The notes under the pieces are model-generated. The model made no database searches and had not been told where the DNA came from. It worked only from the letters and a program-made list of their open reading frames with translations. Positions 43,143 to 51,996 of a stretch of DNA of 64,000 nt are shown here, piece by piece. The stretch comes from Gordonia neofelifaecis NRRL B-59395 (lineage in GTDB: Bacteria > Actinomycetota > Actinomycetes > Mycobacteriales > Mycobacteriaceae). The position numbers were made by a program, and so were the translations under genes. Position 1 is the first letter of the stretch, and every line of letters begins with the position of its first letter. The stretch spans positions 186,001 through 250,000 of the forward strand of contig NZ_AEUD01000002.1 in NCBI RefSeq assembly GCF_000192435.1. Reading direction: 5' to 3'.

Positions 43143-43955
43143 TCACCGGGTGGGGACGGCCGCGATGAGCGAGGCGAGCAGCCCACCCATCCGTGCGGCG
43201 GATTCGCGTCCGACCGCCAGGACCTCGGCGTGATCGAGTGGCGCCCCGGTGATGCCCGCGGCCAGATTCGTGACGAGCGAGAGCCCGAGCACGTCGACGC
43301 CGGCAGCTCGGGCGGCGATGGTCTCGTGCACCGTCGACATGCCGACGAGATCGGCACCCATCGTCGCGAGCATGCGGATCTCGGCCGGTGTCTCGTACTG
43401 CGGACCCGGTAGACCCGCGTACACCCCTTCGGCGAGATCGGGATCCACCCGGCGAGCGGCCGCACGGAGTGCGGGACTGTACGCGTCGACCATGTTGACG
43501 AAGTGCGCGCCGTCGAGAGGGGAGCGGCCCGTGAGATTGAGCTGATCGGCGATCAGGACGGGCTGCCCCACCTCGAAACCGGGCCGGATCCCGCCCGCGG
43601 CGTTGGTCAGCACGATCGTGCGGGCGCCGGCCGCCGCGGCGGTCCGGACGGGGTGCACCACGCGGGCGAGCGGGTGGCCCTCGTACGCGTGGATCCGACC
43701 GAGCAGCACGAGGACCCGGGTGTCTCCGAGCCGGATCGACTGCACGGTCCCGGCGTGCCCCTGCGCGGACGGCGTGCCGAATCCCGGGACGTCGGCCATC
43801 GACAGCTCGGCCAGCGGGTCGCCGAGTGCGGCAGCGGCCGGTGCCCAACCCGAACCCAGGATCACCGCGACATCGTGCCGGGCACAGTCGGTCTCGGCGG
43901 CGATGGTGGCAGCGGCGGCAGCGGCCGCGGCGTGGTGATCGACAGTGGGATCCAT
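43143..43955 (-). CDS. deoD: Purine nucleoside phosphorylase
   Basis: 270 residues from ATG 43955. A trimeric-type (PNP I) phosphorylase that splits inosine and guanosine into base and ribose-1-phosphate. Motifs: [16 protein letters not shown] (phosphate-binding Ser, about 29-44), [20 protein letters not shown] (about 83-102), [15 protein letters not shown] (about 114-128), [19 protein letters not shown] (Glu-Thr substrate contacts) and LVTNLAAGI (Asn). The product sugar phosphate can pass to the coupled pmmB. It equals M. tuberculosis deoD (Rv3307). Confidence 0.95.
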   Translation of the reverse strand: MDPTVDHHAAAAAAAATIAAETDCARHDVAVILGSGWAPAAAALGDPLAELSMADVPGFGTPSAQGHAGTVQSIRLGDTRVLVLLGRIHAYEGHPLARVVHPVRTAAAAGARTIVLTNAAGGIRPGFEVGQPVLIADQLNLTGRSPLDGAHFVNMVDAYSPALRAAARRVDPDLAEGVYAGLPGPQYETPAEIRMLATMGADLVGMSTVHETIAARAAGVDVLGLSLVTNLAAGITGAPLDHAEVLAVGRESAARMGGLLASLIAAVPTR

Positions 43956-44022
43956 GAACCAACCCTAAATCGGATCACCCTTGCCTGCTCCTCGGGTGGT
44001 GCGCGGCGATAAGGTTTCTGCC

Positions 44023-44718
44023 ATGCCGTACTTGACTGTTACCGAAGACGCCGCCGAGCTCTACCTGGGCACCGAGGGCATGGAGCTCGACGAAGCGAAC
44101 CCGGAGAATCGTTTCGGGCGCGAGTGGATCGCCCGGGTCGCCGAGCTGACCGAGGAGGCGGTGGCGGCGAAGAAGCCGCTGATCATCAGTGCCACCGGCA
44201 AGTTCTTCAGCAACGGTCTGGACACCGACTACCTGTTCTCGGGGGCGGAGCCGCTCCCCAGTTACCTCGACGCCGTGCACGCGCTGTACGCCACGGTGGT
44301 GTCCGCGGCGACGCCGACCATCGCGGCGATCAACGGACACGCGTTCGGCGCGGGCGCGATGCTCGCCCTGTGTGCGGACCATCGGATCATGCGCTCGGAT
44401 CGTGGGTTCTGGTCGCTTCCCGAAGCGGCCCTGAACATGCCGTTCCCACGTGGCATGGCCGGGCTGCTCCGCACCCGGATTCCCGACGCCACCCTCACCG
44501 AGGCGATGCTGACCTCACGCCGCTACGGTGCCGCCGACGCCGTCTCCGGCGGAATCATCGAGGAAGCGGTCGAGGCCGATCGTCTGCTCGACCGCGCGCG
44601 CGAAGTCGCCCGCGAACGTGCCGGCTTCGCCGGTGACAACCTCGGGGCCATCAAGCGGGCCCTGCGGTTGCCGCTGCTCGAGGATCTGAACGCACCGACG
44701 CCCGCGACGTTGCTGTGA
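44023..44718 (+). CDS. Enoyl-CoA hydratase/isomerase family protein
   Basis: 231 residues from ATG 44023 (MPYLTVTEDAAELYLGTEGM). Crotonase fold: the oxyanion-hole segments LIISATGKFFSNGLDTDYLF (about 53-72) and AAINGHAFGAGAMLALCADH (about 102-121) are present, followed by RGFWSLPEAALNMPFPRGMA. The catalytic Glu pair of classical hydratases is not obvious: the first position reads near HAFGAGAML and the second PEAALNM. An isomerase or other crotonase reaction is equally possible. It overlaps the next gene by 4 nt (GTGA), so the two may share a pathway. Confidence 0.85.
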   Translation: MPYLTVTEDAAELYLGTEGMELDEANPENRFGREWIARVAELTEEAVAAKKPLIISATGKFFSNGLDTDYLFSGAEPLPSYLDAVHALYATVVSAATPTIAAINGHAFGAGAMLALCADHRIMRSDRGFWSLPEAALNMPFPRGMAGLLRTRIPDATLTEAMLTSRRYGAADAVSGGIIEEAVEADRLLDRAREVARERAGFAGDNLGAIKRALRLPLLEDLNAPTPATLL

Positions 44719-45893
44719 GTTCGCCCGTGATCGACGCCTGGCTGGCCGCCAATCTGGGACGCGTGGTCGCCTGGCGGCGCGAGATCCACGCGGAGCCGGA
44801 GCTCTCGATGGCCGAGTTCGCCACCACCGCCAAGGTGGTGCAGATCCTGAGTGACGCGGGACTCGCTCCGAAGGTGCTGCCGAAGGGGACCGGCGTGGTC
44901 TGCGACCTCGGCCCCGCCGACAAACCGCGGATCGGGCTGCGTGCCGACCTCGACGGTCTGCCGATCCCGGAGCAGACCGGGCTGCCGTTCACCTCGCGAG
45001 TCGAGGGCGTGTCGCACTCGTGCGGCCACGACGCCCACGCGGCGATCCTGCTCGGCACCGGTCTGCTGCTGTCGGAGTACGAGAACGCGGGCCACGACCT
45101 CCCGTTCGGGGTGCGACTGCTGTTCCAGGCGGCCGAGGAGGTGATGCCCGGCGGCGCGCTGGATGCGATCGACGCCGGTGTCACCGACGGTCTGACCCGG
45201 ATGTTCGCGCTGCACTGCGATCCGCATCTCGCCGCGGGCACCGTCGGTCTGCGGGCGGGAGCCCTGACTTCGGCCGCAGACCGGGTCGAGGTCCATCTGC
45301 GCGGCCCCGGCGGTCACACCTCGCGGCCGCATCTGACCGCGGACCTCGTGTATGCGATGGGCACCGTGATCACCGGGCTTCCGGGGTTTCTGTCCCGTCG
45401 GGTCGACCCGCGGTCGGGCACCGTGATGGCATGGGGCGCGGCGCATTCGGGTGACGCGCCGAATGCGATTCCGCAGGAGGGGCGTCTGCGCGGGACGGTC
45501 CGAACCGGTGATCGCGACGTCTGGCAGGACCTGGAGCCGCTGGTCCGGAGCATCATCGGGGAACTGGTGGCGCCGCTCGGCGTGACCTACGACCTCACGT
45601 ATGTCCGCGGTGTCCCGCCGGTCGTCAACGACGCCGACAGCGTCTCGATGCTGCGTCGATCGGTGGAGGCGATCGGTCCGGCCGCGGCCGTCGACACTCC
45701 GCAGTCGCCCGGCGGCGAGGATTTCGCGTGGTACCTCGAGTCCGTTCCCGGCGCGATGGCGCGACTCGGCGTCTGGACCGGCGCGGGGCAGCAGTGCGAC
45801 CTCCACCAGCCGAACTTCGACATCGACGAACGTGCGCTCGGGATCGGCATCGCGACGCTCGCGGGCGTGGTGCTCGGCGGCGAGTTGGACTGA
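44715..45893 (+). CDS. M20-family amidohydrolase (AmiA1/AmiB1-like)
   Basis: 392 residues from GTG 44715. Metal-dependent amidohydrolase or carboxypeptidase of the M20D group, which includes N-acyl-amino-acid amidohydrolases. Motifs: RREIHAEPELSMAEF (about 21-35), GLRADLDGLPI (about 76), SHSCGHDAHAAILLGTG (metal-binding His-Asp, about 101), LLFQAAEEVMPGGALDAID (catalytic Glu-Glu, about 135), the dimerisation domain RGPGGHTSRPH (about 196) and PGGEDFAWYLE near the C-terminus. M. tuberculosis has two such genes (amiA1, amiB1; Rv3305c-Rv3306c) here; only one is present in this window. Confidence 0.92.
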   Translation: MSSPVIDAWLAANLGRVVAWRREIHAEPELSMAEFATTAKVVQILSDAGLAPKVLPKGTGVVCDLGPADKPRIGLRADLDGLPIPEQTGLPFTSRVEGVSHSCGHDAHAAILLGTGLLLSEYENAGHDLPFGVRLLFQAAEEVMPGGALDAIDAGVTDGLTRMFALHCDPHLAAGTVGLRAGALTSAADRVEVHLRGPGGHTSRPHLTADLVYAMGTVITGLPGFLSRRVDPRSGTVMAWGAAHSGDAPNAIPQEGRLRGTVRTGDRDVWQDLEPLVRSIIGELVAPLGVTYDLTYVRGVPPVVNDADSVSMLRRSVEAIGPAAAVDTPQSPGGEDFAWYLESVPGAMARLGVWTGAGQQCDLHQPNFDIDERALGIGIATLAGVVLGGELD

Positions 45894-45911
45894 GCCCGGG
45901 CGCGGGGGAGC

Positions 45912-46403
45912 TCAGCCCTCGTTGTCCATCGGTTCCTCGGGGCCGGGACCCACATTGCGCGCCTCGTGGAGACGCAGCCGCTCAACGTACTCCGACGGCG
46001 CGCCCGCGACCTCCGCCGCGTCGGCCATCACGCCGAGGTAGCGCGCCGACGGCAGTCCGCCCTCGAACCCGTCGATCACGTACAGCCAGGCCAGCACCGG
46101 CCCGTCAGCGGTGTCGACGCGTGCACGGACCTTGCGGTGGACGCCGAGTTCGGTGCCCTCCCAGCGGTCCAGATTCTTCTCGTCCTCGGGCGTGACATCG
46201 TACAGCACGACGAACACCCGGGCGTCCGGGTCGCGTCGATCCTCGGTGACGGTGGCCAGGGATCCCTCCCAGCCGATGTCGTCCCCGGCGAAGGTGAGGC
46301 GCCAGCCTGTCAGCCAGCCGGTCGACGACATCGGGGAGTGCGGCGCCCGCTCCAGCATCTGGGCGGGGTCCATGTTCGACGCGTAGGCGGCATAGATCGG
46401 CAC
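45912..46403 (-). CDS. Gamma-glutamylcyclotransferase-like protein (Rv3304-like)
   Basis: 163 residues starting MPIYAAYASNMDPAQMLERA. The YxxYASNM start is the substrate-loop signature of the gamma-glutamylcyclotransferase/AIG2-like fold. Further segments are RLTFAGDDIGWEGSLATVTE and VFVVLYDVTPEDEKNLDRWE; the latter contains a catalytic-type Glu. Its position between the M20 amidohydrolase and lpdA matches Rv3304. The true substrate is not known, and mycothiol rather than glutathione is the thiol of this group. Confidence 0.85.
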   Translation of the reverse strand: MPIYAAYASNMDPAQMLERAPHSPMSSTGWLTGWRLTFAGDDIGWEGSLATVTEDRRDPDARVFVVLYDVTPEDEKNLDRWEGTELGVHRKVRARVDTADGPVLAWLYVIDGFEGGLPSARYLGVMADAAEVAGAPSEYVERLRLHEARNVGPGPEEPMDNEG

Positions 46404-46524
46404 GTCGCCAGCCTATTCGCTCGGCACCCGATGAGGAACACCGGTCCGTCGGCAGGGCATGAGCGCCGGACACGGGATAGGTTTGTTCAGGGAGTGGATT
46501 CATGCGGGTGAAGGAGTGTGCACA

Positions 46525-47928
46525 GTGGCGAAGATCGTGATCATCGGTGGTGGCCCGGCGGGCTACGAGGCGGCGCTGACCGGCGCGGCCTACGGCGCGG
46601 ACATCACGGTGATCGATTCCGACGGAATCGGCGGTGCCTGTGTGCTCTGGGACTGCGTTCCGTCGAAGACCTTCATCGCATCCACCGGGATTCGCACCGA
46701 GGTCCGGCGTGCCGTCGACCTCGGTGTGAACATCTCCACCGACCAGGCGATGGTGACGCTGCCGCAGATTCACCAGCGGGTGAAGGACCTCGCCTTCGCG
46801 CAGTCGGCGGACATCCGGTCGCGACTGATCAGCGAGGGCGTCCGAATCATCAGTGGAACTGCGCAGTTGGGGGAGACGCAGCCGGGCATCGGGGCGCATG
46901 AGGTGATCGCGACGCTCGCCGACGGCAGCACCGAGATGTTTGAGAGCGACGTCGTGCTGATCGCGACCGGCGCTTCGCCGCGCATCCTGCCGACGGCACA
47001 GCCCGACGGTGAGCGCATCCTCAACTGGCGCCAGCTGTACGACCTCACGGAGCTCCCCGAGCACCTGGTGATCGTGGGTTCGGGCGTCACCGGCGCCGAG
47101 TTCGCTCACGCCTACACCGAGCTCGGGGTGAAGGTGACGCTGGTGTCGAGTCGCGACCGCGTGCTGCCGCATGAGGACGAGGACGCCGCCCGCGTGCTGG
47201 AGGAGGCGTTCTCCGAGCGAGGCGTCACGCTGATCAAGTACGCGCGCGCCGACCGCGTGACCCGCGACGAGACGTCCGCGACGGTCCATCTGGCCGACGG
47301 CAAGGAGGTGACCGGGTCTCACGTGCTGATGACCGTCGGCTCGGTCCCGAACACGGACTCGCTCGGCCTCGACGCCGCGGGCGTCGCGACCGATCGCGGC
47401 GGGTACATCACCGTCGATCGCGTCTCCCGGACCTCGGTTCCCGGCGTCTACGCGGCCGGAGACTGCACAGGTGTGCTGCCGCTGGCCTCCGTCGCCGCGA
47501 TGCAGGGTCGGATCGCGATGTATCACGCGCTCGGTGAGGGAGTGAGTCCCATCCGGCTCAAGACGGTCGCGTCGGCCATCTTCACGCGGCCGGAGATCGC
47601 GAACGTCGGCGTATCCCAGAAAGCGATCGACGCGGGCGAGTATCCGGCGCGCACCGTGATGCTGCCGCTGTCGACCAACCCGCGCGCCAAGATGAGCGGG
47701 CTCCGCCGCGGTTTCGTGAAGATCTTCTGCCGTCCGGCGACCGGCGTCGTGATCGGTGGCGTGGTGGTCGCACCGAACGCGTCGGAGCTGATCCTGCCGA
47801 TTGCGATCGCGGTGGAGAACAAGCTTCAGGTCTCCGAGATCGCGCACACCTTCTCGGTGTACCCGTCGCTGTCGGGCTCGATCACCGAGGCCGCACGGCA
47901 GCTGGTCCGGCACGACGATCTGGATTGA
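46525..47928 (+). CDS. lpdA: NAD(P)H quinone reductase LpdA (flavoprotein disulfide reductase family)
   Basis: 467 residues from GTG 46525, with AAGGAG about 9 nt upstream. FAD site AKIVIIGGGPAGYEAALTGA (2-21), the disulfide CVLWDC in GGACVLWDCVPSK (about 42), NAD(P) site HLVIVGSGVTGAEFAHAY (about 178-195) and PGVYAAGDCTGVLPLASVAA (about 308) are intact. The C-terminal His-Glu pair needed by true lipoamide dehydrogenases is absent: the segment reads TFSVYPSLSGSITEAAR. The same loss is known in M. tuberculosis LpdA (Rv3303c), which reduces quinones and contributes to oxidative-stress defence. glpD2 lies close downstream, as in M. tuberculosis. Confidence 0.9.
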   Translation: MAKIVIIGGGPAGYEAALTGAAYGADITVIDSDGIGGACVLWDCVPSKTFIASTGIRTEVRRAVDLGVNISTDQAMVTLPQIHQRVKDLAFAQSADIRSRLISEGVRIISGTAQLGETQPGIGAHEVIATLADGSTEMFESDVVLIATGASPRILPTAQPDGERILNWRQLYDLTELPEHLVIVGSGVTGAEFAHAYTELGVKVTLVSSRDRVLPHEDEDAARVLEEAFSERGVTLIKYARADRVTRDETSATVHLADGKEVTGSHVLMTVGSVPNTDSLGLDAAGVATDRGGYITVDRVSRTSVPGVYAAGDCTGVLPLASVAAMQGRIAMYHALGEGVSPIRLKTVASAIFTRPEIANVGVSQKAIDAGEYPARTVMLPLSTNPRAKMSGLRRGFVKIFCRPATGVVIGGVVVAPNASELILPIAIAVENKLQVSEIAHTFSVYPSLSGSITEAARQLVRHDDLD

Positions 47929-47988
47929 GCGTTCGGCGGGCCGCCGGCCTGAGGCGAGCGGCAGCTACGACGACGTGAGGTTCGACCG

Positions 47989-49386
47989 ATGAGCACCTGG
48001 CGCGAGCTTCTGGGCCGCGAGCACCGGGCACCGATGATCGTGATGGCCGGCGGTGTCGCGTTGTTCGCCATCAACGTCTACCTCACCACGTCGCTGCTGC
48101 CGAGCGCCGTCGCCGACATCGGCGGCGAAGACCTGTACGCGTGGACGATGACGGTCTTCCTCGTGGTGTCGGTGATCTCGTCGATGCTGGTCAGCCGGTG
48201 GCTGTCGCGTTTCGGGGCACGGCGGTCGTATGTGTTCGCGTTCGCCCTGTTCGCCGCGGGAACGGTAGTCGCGGGCGCGTCGCCGACGATGACCGTGATG
48301 CTGGTCGGCAGGGCGCTTCAAGGGTTCGGTGCGGGACTTCTCGGCGGCCTCGGGTTCTCGGTGATCCGCCTGGTGCTGCCGCCGAGTCTGTGGCAGCGGT
48401 CGATCGCGTTGATGTCGGCGATGTGGGGCGTCGGGAACTTCGTCGGTCCGGTGGTCGGTGGATTCTTCGCCCAGATCCACTTCTGGCGCGGTGCGTTCGG
48501 GCTGCTCGCGCTGTTCGCCGCCGGTCTCATCGCACTGACGCTCCGCGCCCTCCCCGCGCGCGGCACCTCGACGGAGCCGGCAGGCCCGGTGCCGTGGGTG
48601 TCGTTGACTCTGTTGACGGTCGCCGTCGGGGCGGTCAGCGTCGCATCGCTGGTGCACGGTGGCGTCACGTGGATCCTGATGTCGGTCGCGGCCATCGGCG
48701 GTGCGGCGTTCATCGTCTGGGAGCGCCGCGCGTCGTCCCGGGTGCTCCCGGAGATGACGTACCGCGGCCGGTCGCCGCTGCGGTGGATCTATCTCGCCAT
48801 CGTGGTGCTCGCGGCGGTCTCGACGATCGAGACCTTCCTGCCGCTGTTCGGTCAGCGGATCGGCGGACTCGGACCGCTCGCCGCAGGGTTCCTGGGCGCG
48901 GCCATCTCGTGGGGGTGGACGGTCGCATCCATCTCCGCGAGCGGCATCGACGGCGAGCGCGGACGTCGCGCGGTCAGGCTCGCCGGACCGCTGGTGCTCG
49001 GGATCGGACTGATCCTCTACGGCGTCCTGCAGATGCGCGATCCGTCCGTCGGTGTGATCGTCGCCTGGTATGGCGTGCTGTTCTTCGGCGGTTGCGGCAT
49101 CGGTATGGCGATGGCGCACTGGTTCACCGCAGGACTGCGAGTCACCGATGACGAGGTCCAGGCCGCGCAGGCGTCGGCCGGACTGAACACCAGCCAGCTG
49201 ATCGCGAACGCGAGCGGGTCGGCGCTCGCGGGTCTGTTGGTCTCGCTCGGCGGCCCGGACATCGTCGGATCCGCACGCACGCTCAGCTTCGGATTCGCGG
49301 CGCTCGCCTTCTGCGGCATCGCCGTGGCGCTGCGGGAGTTCACCGTCGCACGACGGTGGCGTGCCGCGGCGGCAGAGCACGGATGA
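47989..49386 (+). CDS. MFS transporter, DHA2/EmrB-like
   Basis: 465 residues with 13-14 hydrophobic helices. Start MSTWRELLGREHRAPMIVMA. The motif A region reads SRWLSRFGARRSYVFAFALF (loop 2-3, about 65-84), and the helix-5 antiporter motif is present as ALMSAMWGVGNFVGPVVGGF (about 138-157). The long C-terminal cytoplasmic end is basic. It is likely a proton-driven drug or metabolite exporter; the substrate is unknown. It follows lpdA by 60 bp and may share its transcript. Confidence 0.87.
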   Translation: MSTWRELLGREHRAPMIVMAGGVALFAINVYLTTSLLPSAVADIGGEDLYAWTMTVFLVVSVISSMLVSRWLSRFGARRSYVFAFALFAAGTVVAGASPTMTVMLVGRALQGFGAGLLGGLGFSVIRLVLPPSLWQRSIALMSAMWGVGNFVGPVVGGFFAQIHFWRGAFGLLALFAAGLIALTLRALPARGTSTEPAGPVPWVSLTLLTVAVGAVSVASLVHGGVTWILMSVAAIGGAAFIVWERRASSRVLPEMTYRGRSPLRWIYLAIVVLAAVSTIETFLPLFGQRIGGLGPLAAGFLGAAISWGWTVASISASGIDGERGRRAVRLAGPLVLGIGLILYGVLQMRDPSVGVIVAWYGVLFFGGCGIGMAMAHWFTAGLRVTDDEVQAAQASAGLNTSQLIANASGSALAGLLVSLGGPDIVGSARTLSFGFAALAFCGIAVALREFTVARRWRAAAAEHG

Positions 49387-49390
49387 GAGT

Positions 49391-49442
49391 CCCCGCTCAG
49401 CGGCGGCCTGCTCCGGTGGAGCGGTGCCTGTGCTGAGCGGGG
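49391..49442. terminator. Terminator hairpin after the MFS gene
   Basis: CCCCGCTCAGC (49391-49401) pairs with GCTGAGCGGGG (49432-49442). The 30-nt loop itself holds a small CTCCGGTGGAG hairpin. It sits 5 bp after the MFS stop and 16 bp from the convergent SRPBCC stop, so it serves both. Confidence 0.75.
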
Positions 49443-49457
49443 AACCCTATCCGCGGA

Positions 49458-49943
49458 TCACGCGGCGAGCAGCTCGTCGATCTGGTTGATTGCGGCGGTC
49501 GAGCCCTCGACCACACCCATCTCGAGCACCTTCTGCAGGCCCTCGGCGCTCTCGAAGACGCCGGTGTAGACCGCGCGGGTGCCGCCGTCGATCGGCTCGA
49601 AGCGGTAGTTGTTCTTCGACACCGGCATGTCGTCGACCGGGTTGAGATCGGCATCGGCGAAGCCGTCCTGGAAGGTGAACGACGTGGTCGGATCGATCGC
49701 CTCGAAGCGCCACCAGCCGCCGAACTTCTCCCCTTCGGGGCTGGTCATGTAGTACTTCGAATGGCCGCCGACGACGAAGTCGTGCTGGACGAAGGTCGCC
49801 GGGAACTGCGGCGGGCCCCACACCTTCTCGAGCTGGCGCGGGTTCGCGTAGACCTCCCAGACGCGCTCCACCGGGGCGCTGAACTCGGCGGTGATGGTCA
49901 GGGTGAGGGCGTCGGTGTCAGTGGTGACGTCGATGACAGGCAT
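49458..49943 (-). CDS. SRPBCC (AHSA1-like) domain protein
   Basis: 161 residues. START/Bet v1-like fold with the AHSA1 pattern: LTLTITAEFSAPVERVWEVY, ANPRQLEKVWGPPQFPATFV and a C-terminal GLQKVLEMGVVEGSTAAINQ helix over a ligand cavity. These proteins bind small hydrophobic ligands, and the biochemical role is usually unknown. It lies 57 bp behind an ArsR-family gene on the same strand, a very common pair, and should be controlled by the same palindromic operator. Confidence 0.9.
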   Translation of the reverse strand: MPVIDVTTDTDALTLTITAEFSAPVERVWEVYANPRQLEKVWGPPQFPATFVQHDFVVGGHSKYYMTSPEGEKFGGWWRFEAIDPTTSFTFQDGFADADLNPVDDMPVSKNNYRFEPIDGGTRAVYTGVFESAEGLQKVLEMGVVEGSTAAINQIDELLAA

Positions 49944-50000
49944 GTCGGTTCCTTTCGGGGGCTGAGCCGCGGCGCGGCACAGGGTCGGGGTGGTGGTCGG

Positions 50001-50336
50001 TCATTCGGTATCGGGATCGGCGAGCAGGTCGTCGACCCGGGCGATCCGCCCGCGCCAGATCTGCTCGATGTCCGCGAGCATTGCGGTCACCGATCGGACT
50101 GCCGTCACGTCGCCGGACGCCAGTTGTTGTCGGCCCGACCGTCGTTTGACGAGCAGGCCGGCGCGCTCGAGCACTGCCACATGCTTCTGCACAGCGGCGA
50201 AGCTCATGTCGTAGTTCTCTGCCAGCGCGGTGACCGAGTGCTCGCCGGCGAGCACTCGACGCAGGATGTCGCGACGGGTGCGATCGGAGAGGGCGTGGAA
50301 CAGTGCGTCTGCCCGGTCCTCGTCGATGTCGGTCAC
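50001..50336 (-). CDS. ArsR/SmtB-family transcriptional repressor
   Basis: 111 residues from ATG 50336. Winged helix: LFHALSDRTRRDILRRVLAG (about 13-32) then SVTALAENYDMSFAAVQKHV and the wing VLERAGLLVKRRSGRQQLAS. No metal-binding cysteines are present, so it belongs to the non-metal SdpR-like group often paired with SRPBCC proteins. A perfect palindrome directly upstream (50344-50367) is its likely autoregulatory operator. Confidence 0.92.
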   Translation of the reverse strand: MTDIDEDRADALFHALSDRTRRDILRRVLAGEHSVTALAENYDMSFAAVQKHVAVLERAGLLVKRRSGRQQLASGDVTAVRSVTAMLADIEQIWRGRIARVDDLLADPDTE

Positions 50337-50343
50337 ATTTCAA

Positions 50344-50367
50344 ACATACAACCACTTGGTTGTATGT
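50344..50367. promoter_or_regulatory. Perfect palindromic operator of the ArsR/SRPBCC operon
   Basis: ACATACAACCA (50344-50354), CT, TGGTTGTATGT (50357-50367): an 11-bp perfect inverted repeat with a 2-bp centre, strongly AT-rich for this genome. It begins 7 bp upstream of the ArsR start codon, so a bound repressor would block the promoter. It resembles known sites of ArsR regulators paired with SRPBCC genes. Confidence 0.85.
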
Positions 50368-50436
50368 CAATGGTCTCGGAGAGAAATCTGGCCGCTCCCG
50401 TGTCGGGAGCGGCCAGTCGGATCTGGGGTACGGGCG

Positions 50437-51945
50437 TCAGGCGAGGTCGAAACTGTGGGTGACGGCGCGATTCCAGCCGTCGAACAGTCGGGAGCGTTCG
50501 GCCTCCGGCATCTGCGGTTCCCACTGGCCGCCATGCGCCCAGTTCGCGCGGATCTCGTCGGTGCCGGACCAGTATCCGACCGCCAGGCCGGCCGCGTACG
50601 CCGCGCCGAGCGCGGTCGTCTCGTTGACGACGGGTCGGACCACCGGGACGTCGAGGATGTCGGATTGGAACTGCATGAGCAGGTCGTTGACGACCATTCC
50701 GCCGTCGACCTTCAAGGTCTGCAGCGAGACCCCGGAATCGGCCTGCATCGCCTCGATGACCTCGCGGGTCTGATAGGCGCTCGCCTCCAGGACGGCCCGC
50801 GAGATGTGCGTCCGGTCGGCGAAGCGGGTCAGTCCGACGATCACGCCCCGAGCGTCCGGACGCCACCGCGGCGCGAACAGCCCGGAGAAGGCGGGCACGA
50901 AGTACACGCCGCCGTTGTCGTCTGCCTGGCGTGCCAGTTCCTCGACCTGCGGTGCGGAGTCGATGATCCCGAGGTTGTCGCGCAGCCATTGCACCAGCGA
51001 CCCGGTGACCGCGATCGAGCCCTCGAGGGCGTATCGGGCGGGTTCGTCGCCCAGGCGGTAACAGACGGTCGTGAGCAGTCCGTGCTTGCTCAGAACCGGC
51101 TCGGTTCCGGTGTTGAGGAGCAGGAAGTTGCCGGTCCCGTAGGTGTTCTTCGCTTCGCCGGGTTCGAGGCACGCCTGCCCGAACATCGCGGCCTGCTGAT
51201 CGCCGAGAATGCCGCCGAGCGGCACGTCCGGCAGCGATCCGACCGTCCGCAGCTGACCGATCACCTCGGAACTGGAGTGAATCGTCGGCAGCATCGACTC
51301 GGGGATGCCGAACTCCGCGCAGATCTCCGAATCCCATTGCAGCGTATGGAGGTTCATCAGCATGGTGCGCGACGCGTTGGTCACGTCGGTGACGTGCAGA
51401 CCGCCGTCGACCCCGCCGGTCATGTGCCAGGCCAGCCAGCTGTCCATGGTGCCGAACAGCAGATCGCCCGCCTCGGCGCGGGCCCGCACGCCCTGGACGT
51501 TGTCGAGGATCCAGCGGATCTTGGGACCGGCGAAATACGTCGAGAGGGGGAGCCCGGTGCGCTCGCGGTATCGGTCGACGCCGGCGTCGCCCGCCAACTC
51601 CCGGCACAGCTCGTCAGTCCTGGTGTCCTGCCAGACGATCGCGTTGTACACCGGTTCGCCGGTGTGCCGGTCCCACACGACCGTGGTCTCGCGCTGATTG
51701 GTGATGCCGCATGCGGCGATGCCGTCGGGGCCGACCTGGGCCCCGGCCAGCGCGGCGGCCGCCACCCTGCGGGTGTTGCGCCAGATCTCCATCGGGTCGT
51801 GCTCCACCCAACCGGCGCGAGGGAAGATCTGCTGGTGCTCAAGCTGTTCGCTGTTGACGACCGAGCCGTCGCGGTCGAAGATCATCGCCCTGGTGGACGT
51901 GGTTCCCTGATCGATGGCGGCGACGTACTGAGCATCCGGATTCAC
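50437..51945 (-). CDS. glpK: Glycerol kinase
   Basis: 502 residues from GTG 51945, usual length for GlpK. It phosphorylates glycerol with ATP. FGGY-family motifs: [20 protein letters not shown] (6-25), [20 protein letters not shown] (about 76-95), [14 protein letters not shown] (about 163), GNFLLLNTG (about 277), [20 protein letters not shown] (about 346-365) and [20 protein letters not shown] (about 413-432). The start lies 51 bp from the divergent glpD2, so both glycerol genes share a promoter region. Confidence 0.96.
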   Translation of the reverse strand: MNPDAQYVAAIDQGTTSTRAMIFDRDGSVVNSEQLEHQQIFPRAGWVEHDPMEIWRNTRRVAAAALAGAQVGPDGIAACGITNQRETTVVWDRHTGEPVYNAIVWQDTRTDELCRELAGDAGVDRYRERTGLPLSTYFAGPKIRWILDNVQGVRARAEAGDLLFGTMDSWLAWHMTGGVDGGLHVTDVTNASRTMLMNLHTLQWDSEICAEFGIPESMLPTIHSSSEVIGQLRTVGSLPDVPLGGILGDQQAAMFGQACLEPGEAKNTYGTGNFLLLNTGTEPVLSKHGLLTTVCYRLGDEPARYALEGSIAVTGSLVQWLRDNLGIIDSAPQVEELARQADDNGGVYFVPAFSGLFAPRWRPDARGVIVGLTRFADRTHISRAVLEASAYQTREVIEAMQADSGVSLQTLKVDGGMVVNDLLMQFQSDILDVPVVRPVVNETTALGAAYAAGLAVGYWSGTDEIRANWAHGGQWEPQMPEAERSRLFDGWNRAVTHSFDLA

Positions 51946-51996
51946 GCCGTCAAGTCTGGCATGATGGCCGGTTACTCTCGGGTAGTCTTGCGAAAT

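Noticed and set aside
50230-51996. Long plus-strand extension upstream of glpD2 through glpK
   Set aside because: Antisense to glycerol kinase; conserved GlpD sequence starts at ATG 51997.
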